Shown: positions 50,222 through 58,683, counted from the stretch's first letter. The stretch: DNA of 64,000 nucleotides from Methanobrevibacter sp. (GCA_017652345.1 JAGCBE010000113.1:14214-78213); one strand, 5' to 3'. The notes: a model not told the origin generated them from the letters alone. Program-made: numbers and translations.

Positions 50222-50526
50222 TTACGAAAAGAGTAATAGGAATTTTACAAAGAGAATTAAAAAGTCTTGAGGAACGAGTAGAGTATTTCAAAAAACAAAT
50301 TGAGTATAACGAGAAAGAACTTAACTTCTTTGAAGGAAAAGATTTTCGTGATTACATAGAAAGAACTTACAATGAATTCGATAAGCAACATATGTATAAT
50401 GCAAACAGCGAGAAGGTTTATTGCTTGAGATATGGTCTGGAAAAATATAAAGATAATCTTAGATCATGTTATGAAGTAATAGAGGAATTAAACACCGCAA
50501 TTAAAATTCTTGAAGGAAAAAAGTGA
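50221..50526 (+). CDS. Coiled-coil protein with probable ATT start codon
   Basis: The frame after the DUF262 gene is open for 101 codons and reads like a real protein (LQRELKSLEERVEYFKKQIE, then DYIERTYNEFDKQHMYNANS). There is no ATG, GTG or TTG at its beginning. GAGG at 50210-50213 is seven bases from ATT 50221, which overlaps the preceding TAA by one base; ATA 50218 is the alternative. Heptads suggest a coiled-coil dimer. The gene would be missed by standard callers. An internal ATG near 50391 has no ribosome site. Confidence 0.6.
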   Translation: MTKRVIGILQRELKSLEERVEYFKKQIEYNEKELNFFEGKDFRDYIERTYNEFDKQHMYNANSEKVYCLRYGLEKYKDNLRSCYEVIEELNTAIKILEGKK

Positions 50527-50972
50527 TTAAAATGTCAATATTTTTATCATGGATGGAAGGATATCCAATTTTAGACAATAAGACAAGATATTTGTTAGAA
50601 CAATATGAATCATGGTGTTCTTCATGTGGAAAATCAGGAAATTGTGAAAACTATCATTGTCAGGAATTAAAAGAACAAATTAAGATCAAATTCTACAGAA
50701 AAACCGATAAAAGAAAAATGCTTCTTGTAAGAAATAAAATTTTTGATATAGTAACCGTAAGGCATATATTCCATGTAGTAGATGATGCCGATCAAAGATT
50801 AGAAGATGTAAAGAAAGAATATTATCAAGACTATGCAGAACTTCCAGGTGATGAATTTTTATTCTTCATAGGATATCAATCAGTAATTGATTTTCTAAAT
50901 AAGGATAAAACAGCATCAGAGTTGCAAGAAAATGAAAGGATTAAGTTTAATGAAAAATCTAAAAAGAATTGA
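50523..50972 (+). CDS. Hypothetical Cys-rich protein, 149 aa
   Basis: GTG 50523 follows AAGGA by five bases and overlaps the previous stop; ATG 50532 is an alternative. WCSSCGKSGNCENYHCQELK is a possible zinc-binding knuckle near residue 35. The rest is helical. No family recognised. Confidence 0.65.
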   Translation: MIKMSIFLSWMEGYPILDNKTRYLLEQYESWCSSCGKSGNCENYHCQELKEQIKIKFYRKTDKRKMLLVRNKIFDIVTVRHIFHVVDDADQRLEDVKKEYYQDYAELPGDEFLFFIGYQSVIDFLNKDKTASELQENERIKFNEKSKKN

Positions 50973-51177
50973 ACAAATATTCTATATATCAGTAGAATTA
51001 TTTCTAGGAGTTTATTGCACAATATCTTCTCTAAAAACAGATAAATTCTCACAGTCAATGCTATTCACAATAATTGCAATAGCATTGTATATGATTTCGT
51101 TTCGATCAGTTGTAAAGTTGATTTTGAAGATTATTGCTGACGACTATTTTTATGAGGATAAAGAAAAGCGTTGTTAA
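50950..51177 (+). CDS. Small membrane protein, 75 aa
   Basis: ATG 50950 lies nine bases from GAAAGGA; the frame overlaps the previous gene by 23 bases. Two hydrophobic helices (IFYISVELFLGVYCTISSL and MLFTIIAIALYMISF) and charged ends. Function unknown; the second two-helix membrane protein in this operon. Confidence 0.65.
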   Translation: MKNLKRIEQIFYISVELFLGVYCTISSLKTDKFSQSMLFTIIAIALYMISFRSVVKLILKIIADDYFYEDKEKRC

Positions 51178-51185
51178 AAATATAC

Positions 51186-51220
51186 AAAAACCTCACATAA
51201 AGTTTGTGAGGTTTTTCTTT
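51186..51220 (+). terminator. Intrinsic terminator
   Basis: AAAAACCTCAC (51186-51196) and GTGAGGTTTTT (51206-51216), 9-base loop, T-rich tail. Confidence 0.95.
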
Positions 51221-51239
51221 TCTATTTTTGAAAATGCTC

Positions 51240-51268
51240 TTGACTTTTTTCTTAAAATGTGTTATACT
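51240..51268 (+). promoter_or_regulatory. Sigma-A-type promoter with extended -10
   Basis: TTGACT (51240-51245), 17 bases, TATACT (51263-51268) preceded by TGT. Upstream box ATTTTTGAAAATGC. Confidence 0.93.
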
Positions 51269-51308
51269 ATATATAGTAAATGATACACACAACCGAAAGG
51301 AGTTAAAC

Positions 51309-51503
51309 ATGGATTTCACAAAGTTAATGATAATAACAGGAATGACAATGAAAGATTTGCATGAAATCCCGAAAAAAGCTCTTTACAATATAATCAAGGT
51401 GATGGAAGATAGACTTTATGGTTCTTGGCTTCCGGAAGCACAGAGAACTGATATTGAATATCAAATTAACTGCTATAATGAGCTGATGCTTACGGCGAAA
51501 TGA
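51309..51503 (+). CDS. Hypothetical protein, 64 aa
   Basis: ATG 51309 after AAAGGAGTTAAAC; the upstream open frame runs through the promoter and is not coding. Short helical protein (DLHEIPKKALYNIIKVMEDR). Begins an operon of nine tightly packed small genes running to 53903. Confidence 0.65.
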   Translation: MDFTKLMIITGMTMKDLHEIPKKALYNIIKVMEDRLYGSWLPEAQRTDIEYQINCYNELMLTAK

Positions 51504-51512
51504 GGTGTAATT

Positions 51513-51731
51513 ATGAAGGCTTATACTGTTCATTACAGATTAGATGGAATAGGATCTGAAGAATTATCAATTTCTTTTCTCGCAAAGAATAAAGTAGATG
51601 CATATGATAAAGCCGTTTATGAACTTATTCCTCAAATGCATAAACATCCACCTTATCATGCATATGTTTATTCTGTTACATACCAGAACGGGAATGAAAG
51701 AATATTTAATGATGCAGGATGCCCTGAATAA
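51513..51731 (+). CDS. Hypothetical protein, 72 aa
   Basis: GAGGTGTAATT before ATG 51513. Pattern YTVHYRLDGIG...FLAKNKVDAYDKAVYELIP: a strand, a strand and a helix that recurs in several neighbouring small proteins. Function unknown. Confidence 0.65.
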   Translation: MKAYTVHYRLDGIGSEELSISFLAKNKVDAYDKAVYELIPQMHKHPPYHAYVYSVTYQNGNERIFNDAGCPE

Positions 51732-51811
51732 AAATCCTTATTTTAACTAACTAATTGTGTGAGACACAATTTACTGTAGAAAATCAAGATTTTTGTGGAG
51801 GAGAAATTAAA

Positions 51812-52042
51812 ATGGAAGTTTATATTCTCACAAAATATGACACGGATATAGAAGAATATGTAATTGTAAAAGTCTTTGATGAATTGTGGAAAGCGACAGA
51901 ATATGTTTATTGCTTTTCTGCATTACATTATGGACAAGATGGTGTTAGCTATACAGAAACACCGGGATATTGTTCCTACACTGTTCAGACAAAGAACGGT
52001 GAAGATGTAAACTTCATTTGTTCTTTGTGGGAAGTTGAATAA
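51812..52042 (+). CDS. Hypothetical protein of the small VY-type family, 76 aa
   Basis: GGAGGAGAAATTAAA sets the start at ATG 51812. MEVYILTKYDTDIEEYVIVK then VFDELWKATEYVYCFSA has the same strand-strand-helix layout as the products at 52056, 53082 and 60689. Function unknown. Confidence 0.68.
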   Translation: MEVYILTKYDTDIEEYVIVKVFDELWKATEYVYCFSALHYGQDGVSYTETPGYCSYTVQTKNGEDVNFICSLWEVE

Positions 52043-52055
52043 TACGAGGATTATT

Positions 52056-52283
52056 ATGATGACTAGATATGTTTATTATTTTTCGTTTGATCATAAAAGA
52101 ATAGGAAATCTGTTTTCAAAAGAACAAGATGCAAGGGAATATGCAGCGAAATGGTTGTTTTATAATTATAAATACCGAACAGAAGCTAATGTTTGGATTC
52201 CTGATATAGTATCAGGCAAAGTTTCAGAATTTGATTTTGCATCTGGCGGTCATGTTCACATAGGAAGCTTGGAAGTTGAATAA
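52056..52283 (+). CDS. Hypothetical protein of the small VY-type family, 75 aa
   Basis: CGAGGATTATT before ATG 52056 (ATG 52059 equally possible). RYVYYFSFDHKRIGNLFSKE followed by QDAREYAAKWLFY matches the layout of its neighbour at 51812; both end in GSLEVE or LWEVE-like tails. Probably paralogues. Confidence 0.66.
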   Translation: MMTRYVYYFSFDHKRIGNLFSKEQDAREYAAKWLFYNYKYRTEANVWIPDIVSGKVSEFDFASGGHVHIGSLEVE

Positions 52284-52297
52284 AAGGAGAACAAAAT

Positions 52298-52477
52298 ATG
52301 AAAATAATAAAAATCAAACAACCAGTAATTACAATCCCAGTCAGTGTAACGGTAAGGGAAGTTGATCCAGCACTTCCGGAATATAAAGATCTGTTTCCAG
52401 GAATGCCAGAACCTTTCAAGGATGTCGTAATCAAGGAAGGCATACCCTTTGAAAATATTGATTTAACTGCAATGTGA
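52298..52477 (+). CDS. Hypothetical protein, 59 aa
   Basis: AAAAGGAGAACAAAAT directly before ATG 52298 and a TGA at 52475. Pro-rich and beta-like (QPVITIPVSVTVREVDPALP). Between two genes of the same operon with nothing else in the gap. Function unknown. Confidence 0.7.
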   Translation: MKIIKIKQPVITIPVSVTVREVDPALPEYKDLFPGMPEPFKDVVIKEGIPFENIDLTAM

Positions 52478-52486
52478 GGTAAAGTT

Positions 52487-52654
52487 ATGAATAAAGATGA
52501 TGTTGAAATGTTGAAATCATTATGTGAGATAAAATCACAGCTGGATGAGATTCCATGTATAAGTGACATGGAAGCTAAATCTAGATTGTCTTATCTACAG
52601 AAGATCAACGAAATAATCAATGAACTCGAATCCGATGAAAGGAATAAAAGATGA
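52487..52654 (+). CDS. Hypothetical helical protein, 55 aa
   Basis: GAGGTAAAGTT before ATG 52487; the TGA overlaps the ATG of the next gene (52651). Single long helix, acidic (MLKSLCEIKSQLDEIP and INEIINELESDE). Function unknown. Confidence 0.7.
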   Translation: MNKDDVEMLKSLCEIKSQLDEIPCISDMEAKSRLSYLQKINEIINELESDERNKR

Positions 52655-53085
52655 ATATTTATAGACTTACAATTTGTAAAATAGTGGAATATCAATATAA
52701 AGACCAATGGGAAGAGTGGTTCCTGACAGAAGAAGATATGAAAAAATATAAGTGTGAGTATGAAAATAATCACAGAAGAGAAAATGGCAAATATATCCCG
52801 AATATTACAAATATTTCATATTATGAAGATACAATGACATTAGAAGATGCAAGGGAATTAGGTACATTATCAGTAGATGATTTCGAGAGATTGTTTAACG
52901 TGGATGTAACAAATTTATTAAAAGAAGAAACTGATTGGTATCTCGATGAACATGGTGAAATCAGATGTTCTTATTGTGATGAAAAATCTTATGTTCAAGA
53001 TAAACGCCCTAAAAGAGAGTGTTATTGTTCTATTTGCGGGCATAAAATGTCAGATAATATCTTAGATGGGAAGGATAATTTATGA
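52651..53085 (+). CDS. Hypothetical protein with C-terminal zinc ribbon, 144 aa
   Basis: GAAAGGAATAAAAG before ATG 52651. First 100 residues mixed and acidic; the last 40 show IRCSYCDEKSYV and ECYCSICGHKM, two CxxC knuckles of a rubredoxin-type zinc ribbon. Overlaps the following gene by four bases. Function unknown. Confidence 0.7.
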   Translation: MNIYRLTICKIVEYQYKDQWEEWFLTEEDMKKYKCEYENNHRRENGKYIPNITNISYYEDTMTLEDARELGTLSVDDFERLFNVDVTNLLKEETDWYLDEHGEIRCSYCDEKSYVQDKRPKRECYCSICGHKMSDNILDGKDNL

Positions 53086-53324
53086 CTATATATGTAGTAA
53101 GAAAACATTATCGTCTAATTCTTCAAAATGGAACTGATGTTGAATTAAACGATATATGTAATATTTGTGAGGATTTAGAGACAGCAAAAAGCACATTTGA
53201 ATATCAAAAACCAGTCATTCATAATGAGTTTGTAGTAACTCAGGCAAAATCAATTACACTGGTTTTAGAATATTATGATACAAAAACCGGAGAAATTCAC
53301 ATAGTTAAAGAGTATCTTATTTAA
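53082..53324 (+). CDS. Hypothetical protein of the small VY-type family, 80 aa
   Basis: ATG 53082 overlaps the previous stop. TIYVVRKHYRLILQNGTDVE and later LETAKSTFEYQKPV, then VLEYYDTKTGEIHIVKEYL. Same strand-strand-helix opening as 51812. Function unknown. Confidence 0.66.
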   Translation: MTIYVVRKHYRLILQNGTDVELNDICNICEDLETAKSTFEYQKPVIHNEFVVTQAKSITLVLEYYDTKTGEIHIVKEYLI

Positions 53325-53342
53325 ATAAAAAGGAGTAAGATC

Positions 53343-53903
53343 ATGGTAGAAAAAGTAATTAAGTATATTTTAACCGATGGCGAAAACTATGTTGTAAATT
53401 CTAATGGAAATATTCTAGCAAAAACAAAACCAGATGCTTTTATATGGAATACTAAAGAAGCCGCTGAGAATGCAAGAGAATATTCTACAAATAAAAAAGT
53501 AAAGGCAAATTTTTATGTAGAAGAACTAGAAACCTATATATCAGATGTTCCTGGTTACATTGAAATGGAAATGAAAACTGTTCTTGAATTTTATGATATT
53601 GTAAAAGATTGTGCAGAATCATTTGATTCAATGGTAGAACAGTTGTCTAAAATAGATAAAGAACTTTCAGACATAGATCATTTTATTGAGTTTACGGAAT
53701 TGAACGCTAGAGATGGATATAAGATTTATAAAAGGCAACATGAACTCAGAAAGATAAGAAGAGAGTTAAAGTACAATATCAAAGTCGCTAGTGACATTAA
53801 CTCACAACAAATTGATCCTGATGTTTTACTAAAACTTACAAATTACTTTAAGACAAGAAGATATATTCCAAAAGTTACAGATTTCAGCGATATTCTAAAA
53901 TAA
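53343..53903 (+). CDS. Hypothetical protein, 186 aa
   Basis: AAAAAGGAGTAAGATC before ATG 53343. N-terminus again of the small-family type (KYILTDGENYVVNSNGNILA, then KEAAENAREY), followed by a long charged helical part (LSKIDKELSDIDHFIEF, YKIYKRQHELRKIRRELKY). It may be a family member fused to a coiled coil. Last gene before a terminator. Confidence 0.68.
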   Translation: MVEKVIKYILTDGENYVVNSNGNILAKTKPDAFIWNTKEAAENAREYSTNKKVKANFYVEELETYISDVPGYIEMEMKTVLEFYDIVKDCAESFDSMVEQLSKIDKELSDIDHFIEFTELNARDGYKIYKRQHELRKIRRELKYNIKVASDINSQQIDPDVLLKLTNYFKTRRYIPKVTDFSDILK

Positions 53904-53912
53904 TTTAGCAAT

Positions 53913-53972
53913 AAAATAACAACATTTAGTAGTCACATATTTGTGAAATTACTAGATGTTGTTATTTTTAGT
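53913..53972 (+). terminator. Long intrinsic terminator
   Basis: Segments 53913-53931 and 53950-53968 pair over 19 positions with one mismatch (core AAAATAACAACAT / ATGTTGTTATTTT), 18-base loop, T run. Confidence 0.9.
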
Positions 53973-54149
53973 ATTTCAGACATAAAAAATTTCATACCAT
54001 TTCACATAACACTTTGTAGAAAAAGTAGAACTTAAAAACTGTTCTTGTTTTATCCTAAAAATTCAAAATAAACTCTTTCCCAAAACACTTTACTAAAACC
54101 AAACAGAATTTGGGTGGAGGATAATTATCTATTTTTAGGAGATGATCTT

Positions 54150-56165
54150 ATGTATCAAGTAAAAAAGCGCAATGGGGAATTAGAACTATTTGAACTATCA
54201 AAAGTAAAATCAGCAATAAAAAGAACATTTGAATCTTGTAATAGAAATTATCAAGATAGTATAATAGAAACAATAGCAATGAGATCAATAGCAAATGCAG
54301 AAACAAAAATAAAAGAATCTGTTTTATCAGTTGAAGATATTCAAGACAGTGTTGAAAATATCTTAATGGGTTATGGATATGAGGATGTAGCTAAAGCATA
54401 TATTCTATATAGGAAACAACATGAAAAGGCGAGAAATGCTAGAGAAACCTTGTTGGATTATAAAAAAACAGTTGAAAAGTATACGAATAACACAGATTGG
54501 CGAGTAAAGGAAAATTCAACTGTTACTTATTCTTTAGGGGGTCTTATCCTAGGTAACTCAGGGGCAGTTATTGCAAATTATTGGCTATCCGAGATATATG
54601 ACGATGAGATTTCAAATGCGCATAGAAATTGTGATATTCACATTCATGATTTATCCATGCTTTCTGGGTACTGTGCAGGGTGGTCTTTAAAGCAACTTAT
54701 TAAAGATGGATTAGGCGGTGTTCAAGGTAAGATAACATCTAATCCAGCAAAACATCTTTTTACCCTATGTAATCAAATGGTGAACTTCCTCGGATGTTTT
54801 ACAGATGACACTAGAATTGTACTTTCCGATGGTACAAAACCGACTATAAAGGAAATGTTAGAATCCGGTAAACAAGAGTGGATGGTTAAATCATATGATC
54901 CAAAAACAAATAAAATCATAGATTCAAAGATGGATAACTTACATAAGACAAGAACAGTGGATGAATATATGGAATTAGAATTTGACGATGGTGATATTGT
55001 GAAATGCACACCAGACCATAAGTTTTATACATATAATCGTGGTTGGGTTGAAGCGAAAGATCTAACAGAAGAAGATGATGTTGCAAATATTAAAACAAGA
55101 AAATATATAGTATACAAGGTAACAAATGAAGATACAGGTGAATTTTATATTGGATCTCATATAACATTTAACAAGAATGACAGTTATATTGGATCCGGAA
55201 GATATATTCAGGATAATAAAGAAACGACAACTTTCAAAAAAGAAATATTGGAAGAAGTATTTAATAGAGAAGAGTTAAGAAAAAGAGAGTTTTATTATAT
55301 TAACCATTATAAGAATGATCCTTTGTGTAAAAATAAAGTACACAGTATAAACCGCGGATTTGATAATATAAACGAAAACAATAGTATTTTTGAAGATGAC
55401 ACCCTATTAGGATTTTGTGTTTATAAGGATAATAAAGCTCGTTATGTAACAGACATAAATTCATTAGTCGCATTACAAGAAAATGGATTTCTTATTTGTG
55501 GTCCATCTGAAATCTATAACGATGGAGTAATAGATTACCATGTGTCTGAGATAATGGATACTTCTGGTCTGCATAAAGGCATGAGGGAAATATCCTTGTA
55601 TAAATGTAGTATGTTAGGTAAAAAACATACAGAAGAAACAAGAAAAAAGATGAAAGAATCTCAGTCTACTAATGCTGTTGTTAGAGGAATCCACATAAGT
55701 CAAGGAATAAATAAAGTAGGCGAAGATGGACTAACCTCTGCACAAAGAACTCAACGAAGGGTTGGTTCTGACGGATTAACACATCATCAAAGAATAATGA
55801 AAAAACAGCTAGAATCCGGAAATAACAATTTTATTAAAAATAATCCAAATTATATAATTTGTGAAAATGGAAAATCTTTACCACATAATACTAATATGAA
55901 ACGAGTTCAAGAAGGAACCCATAATTTTTTAGTTACAACTAACATGGGTTGTCATAACAAAACACTCCCTAAACGAATAAAACAGATATTAGAATATTTT
56001 GGTATGTGTATGTCATGGGATGTATCCGTGAAAACCTTTGAAAGTTTCTGTGATACATACCCTGATTGGACAGGAAAATTTAATTATGATGGTTTTTTGT
56101 ATACTGTTAGAAAAGCAATAGAAAGAAATAACCTTACTGTGACTATAACCGGGGGTGTTTTATAA
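54150..56165 (+). CDS. nrdD: NrdD N-terminal part fused to split-intein N-part with GIY-YIG endonuclease
   Basis: 671 residues from ATG 54150 (AGGAG eight bases upstream; GTG 54114 rejected). Residues 1-215 are the N-extein: ATP-cone VKKRNGELELFELSKVKSAI and the NrdD start of the catalytic domain (SGYCAGWSLKQLIKDGLGGV ... CNQMVNFLG). Cys216 (CFTDDTRIVLSDGTKPTIKE) opens an intein N-domain with block B CTPDHKFYTY. From about residue 317 a GIY-YIG endonuclease follows: YIVYKVTN, FYIGSHITF, YIGSGRYIQ, LRKREFYYINHY; then a NUMOD3-like GKKHTEETRKKMKESQ. The frame ends with TAA overlapping the next ATG. Class III reductase needs the NrdG activase, not seen here. Confidence 0.9.
   Translation: MYQVKKRNGELELFELSKVKSAIKRTFESCNRNYQDSIIETIAMRSIANAETKIKESVLSVEDIQDSVENILMGYGYEDVAKAYILYRKQHEKARNARETLLDYKKTVEKYTNNTDWRVKENSTVTYSLGGLILGNSGAVIANYWLSEIYDDEISNAHRNCDIHIHDLSMLSGYCAGWSLKQLIKDGLGGVQGKITSNPAKHLFTLCNQMVNFLGCFTDDTRIVLSDGTKPTIKEMLESGKQEWMVKSYDPKTNKIIDSKMDNLHKTRTVDEYMELEFDDGDIVKCTPDHKFYTYNRGWVEAKDLTEEDDVANIKTRKYIVYKVTNEDTGEFYIGSHITFNKNDSYIGSGRYIQDNKETTTFKKEILEEVFNREELRKREFYYINHYKNDPLCKNKVHSINRGFDNINENNSIFEDDTLLGFCVYKDNKARYVTDINSLVALQENGFLICGPSEIYNDGVIDYHVSEIMDTSGLHKGMREISLYKCSMLGKKHTEETRKKMKESQSTNAVVRGIHISQGINKVGEDGLTSAQRTQRRVGSDGLTHHQRIMKKQLESGNNNFIKNNPNYIICENGKSLPHNTNMKRVQEGTHNFLVTTNMGCHNKTLPKRIKQILEYFGMCMSWDVSVKTFESFCDTYPDWTGKFNYDGFLYTVRKAIERNNLTVTITGGVL
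54795..56162 (+). mobile_element. Intein N-part plus GIY-YIG homing endonuclease
   Basis: 456 codons from Cys1 (54795-54797) to the last codon of the first reading frame. About 100 residues of splicing domain come first, then the GIY-YIG nuclease with a Glu in REFYYINHY, a NUMOD3-type DNA-binding repeat and a tandem VGEDGLTSAQR / VGSDGLTHHQR unit. Intein block F/G is missing from this frame and is in the next one. Confidence 0.88.
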
Positions 56166-56275
56166 TGAAAGTAGTAAGAAAATCAATTATAAAGGAAACA
56201 AAGGATGTTTATTGTGGAACCGTTCATAATGATTTTCATGGATTCTTTGTTAATGACGGTAAATTAGTTCATAAT
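56165..56275 (+). mobile_element. Intein C-part (37 aa)
   Basis: Codons 1-37 of the second NrdD frame, ending in VHN before Cys (56276-56278). The length is that of IntC pieces of natural split inteins such as DnaE. Blocks F (VYCGTVHNDFHGFFV) and G (KLVHN-C) are intact. Confidence 0.88.
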
Positions 56276-58060
56276 TGTTTACAAAATGAATGGGCAGGGG
56301 CACAGGCATTTTCAAGTGTAGATACATATCTAGCTCCATTTGTAAAAGTAGATGATCTATCGTATAAAGAAGTAAAGCAATCTATTCAGTCTTTAGTATT
56401 TGGATTAAATACACCGTCTAGGTGGGGTTGCCAAGCACCGTTCACAAACTTCACATTTGATTGGGTAGTCCCAGATGATTTAGCGGAACTTAATTGTATC
56501 GTAGGTGGAGAGGAACTAAACTTCAAATATAAAGATTGTAAACGTGAGATGGATATGATAAATAAAGCGTTTATGGAGGTTATGATCGAAGGGGATGCAA
56601 ATGGAAGAGGATTCCAGTATCCAATACCAACTTATTCTATAACAAGAGAATTTGATTGGGATGAAGATTTTCCTAATAATAAACTTCTTTTTGAAATGAC
56701 TGCAAAATATGGGATTCCATATTTTAGTAATTATATCAATAGTGATTTAAATCCTTCAGATATTCGTTCGATGTGTTGTCGTTTACGTTTAGATCTTAGG
56801 GAGCTTAGAAGAAAATCTGGTGGTTTCTTTGGTAGCGGTGAAAGTACCGGTTCCATAGGTGTTGTAACACTTAATATGCCCAGATTAGCATATACAAGTA
56901 GAACAGAAGAACAATTCTTCGAAAAATTAAAAAGATTATTGGATATATCTGCTAGAAGTCTTCATATCAAAAGAAAGGTTGTTACAAAATTATTAGATCA
57001 AGGTTTGTATCCTTATACAAAAAGATATCTTGGAAAATTTGATAATCATTTTTCTACCATTGGATTGGTAGGTATGAATGAATGTTGTTTGAACGCTTGT
57101 TGGTTAGGAAAAAATATAGAGGACGAAAAATCTTATAACTTTACAAAAAAAGTATTAGATTTTATGAGAAATAAGTTATCCGATTATCAAGAGATGTACG
57201 AAGGGGAGTTATATAATCTTGAGGCAACACCCGCAGAAAGTACAGCTTTTAGATTTGCAAAACATGATAAAGAAGATTATCCAGATATTATAACAGCAGG
57301 AGATAAAACAGATGGATCTCCATATTATACAAATAGTTCTCATCTTCCAGTAGACTATACAGAGGATATCTTTACAGCATTAGACCACCAAGATGACTTA
57401 CAAACCAAGTATACATCTGGAACTGTATTCCATGCATTCCTCGGTGAAAAACTTCCATCATGGCAATCTGCGATGACACTGACTAGAAAAATAGCAGAGA
57501 ATTATAAACTTCCTTATTTCACATTCTCCCCAACATATTCTATCTGCCCTGATCATGGATATATAAAAGGAGAAGAATGGAATTGTCCAGAATGTGGTAA
57601 AAAGACAGAAGTATATAGTAGAGTTACCGGATACTATAGAGCTGTTCAAAACTTTAATGATGGTAAAGCACATGAATTTGCCGATAGAAAAGAATATAAG
57701 GTAAATTCAGATTCTTTATCAAAACCTGAAAATGAATGTGGGTCTTGTAAAACAGACTATACCGAACTTCCCAAAACAGACATAGAACCAGATATTGAAA
57801 ATACAGTAAGAACTATTCTGGCAGGAACTAGAAAACCAATGCTATTCACCACATCAACCTGTCCAAATTGTAAAATGGCAAAAAAGTTTATTTCAGAAGC
57901 AGGATTTGATTGTGATATACTTCTAGCAGAAGAAAATCAAGGGTTAGTTAAACTATATGAGATCACTTCTGCACCGACAATGATTGTATTTGATGACGGT
58001 AAACCTGTTAAGATTCAAAATGTATCTAATATTAGAAAGTTTTTAGAAGAGAATAAGTAA
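56165..58060 (+). CDS. nrdD: Split-intein C-part, NrdD C-terminal part and fused thioredoxin-like domain
   Basis: 631 residues from ATG 56165; GGGGGTG lies seven bases upstream. Residues 1-37 are an intein C-part (VYCGTVHNDFHGFFVNDG, KLVHN) followed by Cys38, then the NrdD sequence resumes: CLQNEWAGAQAFSSVDTYLA. The usual features follow: active-site cysteines, SICPDHGYIKGEEWNCPECG zinc site and the glycyl-radical motif SRVTGYYRAVQNF. The last 95 residues form a thioredoxin/glutaredoxin-like domain with TSTCPNCKMAKKF and ITSAPTMIVFDDGKP. After splicing, the joined site reads MVNFLG-CLQNEWAG. It converts ribonucleoside triphosphates to deoxy forms in the absence of oxygen. Confidence 0.92.
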   Translation: MKVVRKSIIKETKDVYCGTVHNDFHGFFVNDGKLVHNCLQNEWAGAQAFSSVDTYLAPFVKVDDLSYKEVKQSIQSLVFGLNTPSRWGCQAPFTNFTFDWVVPDDLAELNCIVGGEELNFKYKDCKREMDMINKAFMEVMIEGDANGRGFQYPIPTYSITREFDWDEDFPNNKLLFEMTAKYGIPYFSNYINSDLNPSDIRSMCCRLRLDLRELRRKSGGFFGSGESTGSIGVVTLNMPRLAYTSRTEEQFFEKLKRLLDISARSLHIKRKVVTKLLDQGLYPYTKRYLGKFDNHFSTIGLVGMNECCLNACWLGKNIEDEKSYNFTKKVLDFMRNKLSDYQEMYEGELYNLEATPAESTAFRFAKHDKEDYPDIITAGDKTDGSPYYTNSSHLPVDYTEDIFTALDHQDDLQTKYTSGTVFHAFLGEKLPSWQSAMTLTRKIAENYKLPYFTFSPTYSICPDHGYIKGEEWNCPECGKKTEVYSRVTGYYRAVQNFNDGKAHEFADRKEYKVNSDSLSKPENECGSCKTDYTELPKTDIEPDIENTVRTILAGTRKPMLFTTSTCPNCKMAKKFISEAGFDCDILLAEENQGLVKLYEITSAPTMIVFDDGKPVKIQNVSNIRKFLEENK

Positions 58061-58072
58061 TTAAATTTTAGT

Positions 58073-58128
58073 AATATCACACAAACATAATGAATTATTT
58101 TCTGCTATGTTTGTGTGATATTTTTTAT
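58073..58128 (+). terminator. Long intrinsic terminator after nrdD
   Basis: AATATCACACAAACATA (58073-58089) and TATGTTTGTGTGATATT (58106-58122), perfect 17-bp stem with 16-base loop, T run. Confidence 0.95.
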
Positions 58129-58137
58129 CATTTACTA

Positions 58138-58166
58138 TTGACATTTTCGATAAAATGTGTTATACT
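58138..58166 (+). promoter_or_regulatory. Sigma-A-type promoter with extended -10
   Basis: TTGACA (58138-58143), 17 bases, TATACT (58161-58166) preceded by TGT. A 90-base AT-rich leader follows. Confidence 0.92.
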
Positions 58167-58256
58167 ATATATAAATATAATACTTTTAATGCACTAAATT
58201 TAAATAAAAAATAAATATTTTTCTACTATATATATTGATAAGGGGAGGGAGTTTGT

Positions 58257-58682
58257 GTGATTAAAATCCCAACAAAATACAAGAATAATTTTCTCAATTC
58301 TCTATGTAAACTAATGACAGGTGCAAGCATTGACAAGAAGAGTATGAGTGAATTTGAGATTGAAAGAACCAACCTGGATTTTGGTGGCGATTATATTTTA
58401 TTCATAAACAATGTTAAATACAACATAAATGCATTTACGGATAAAGCTACAGCAAGATATGTGTATGATAATATTGATATAATGGATTATTTTTATGATG
58501 ATACTGAAAAATTTGACACCTTAGTAGGCGATATATCTAAATATATTACTAAAAAGTATAATGTTCAAATCTCTGATTTTAGATATATCTGCATGAAACA
58601 TTCTTATATACAATATATTGCAAATATTAAGACCTCTCCGCAAAAACAAGATATAATTAAACAGATAGAAAGGAATATGTAA
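58257..58682 (+). CDS. Hypothetical protein, 141 aa
   Basis: GTG 58257 after AGGGGAGGGAGTTTGT. Mixed alpha/beta with many Tyr and Asp (IDIMDYFYDDTEKFDTLVGD). No family recognised. One base before the next gene. Confidence 0.65.
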   Translation: MIKIPTKYKNNFLNSLCKLMTGASIDKKSMSEFEIERTNLDFGGDYILFINNVKYNINAFTDKATARYVYDNIDIMDYFYDDTEKFDTLVGDISKYITKKYNVQISDFRYICMKHSYIQYIANIKTSPQKQDIIKQIERNM

Positions 58683-58683
58683 T

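Noticed and set aside
56120..56170. The two-frame NrdD as simple pseudogene decay
   Set aside because: Both frames are otherwise intact, the intein ends and all reductase motifs are conserved, and the second frame has its own ribosome site; a sequencing error remains the main alternative.
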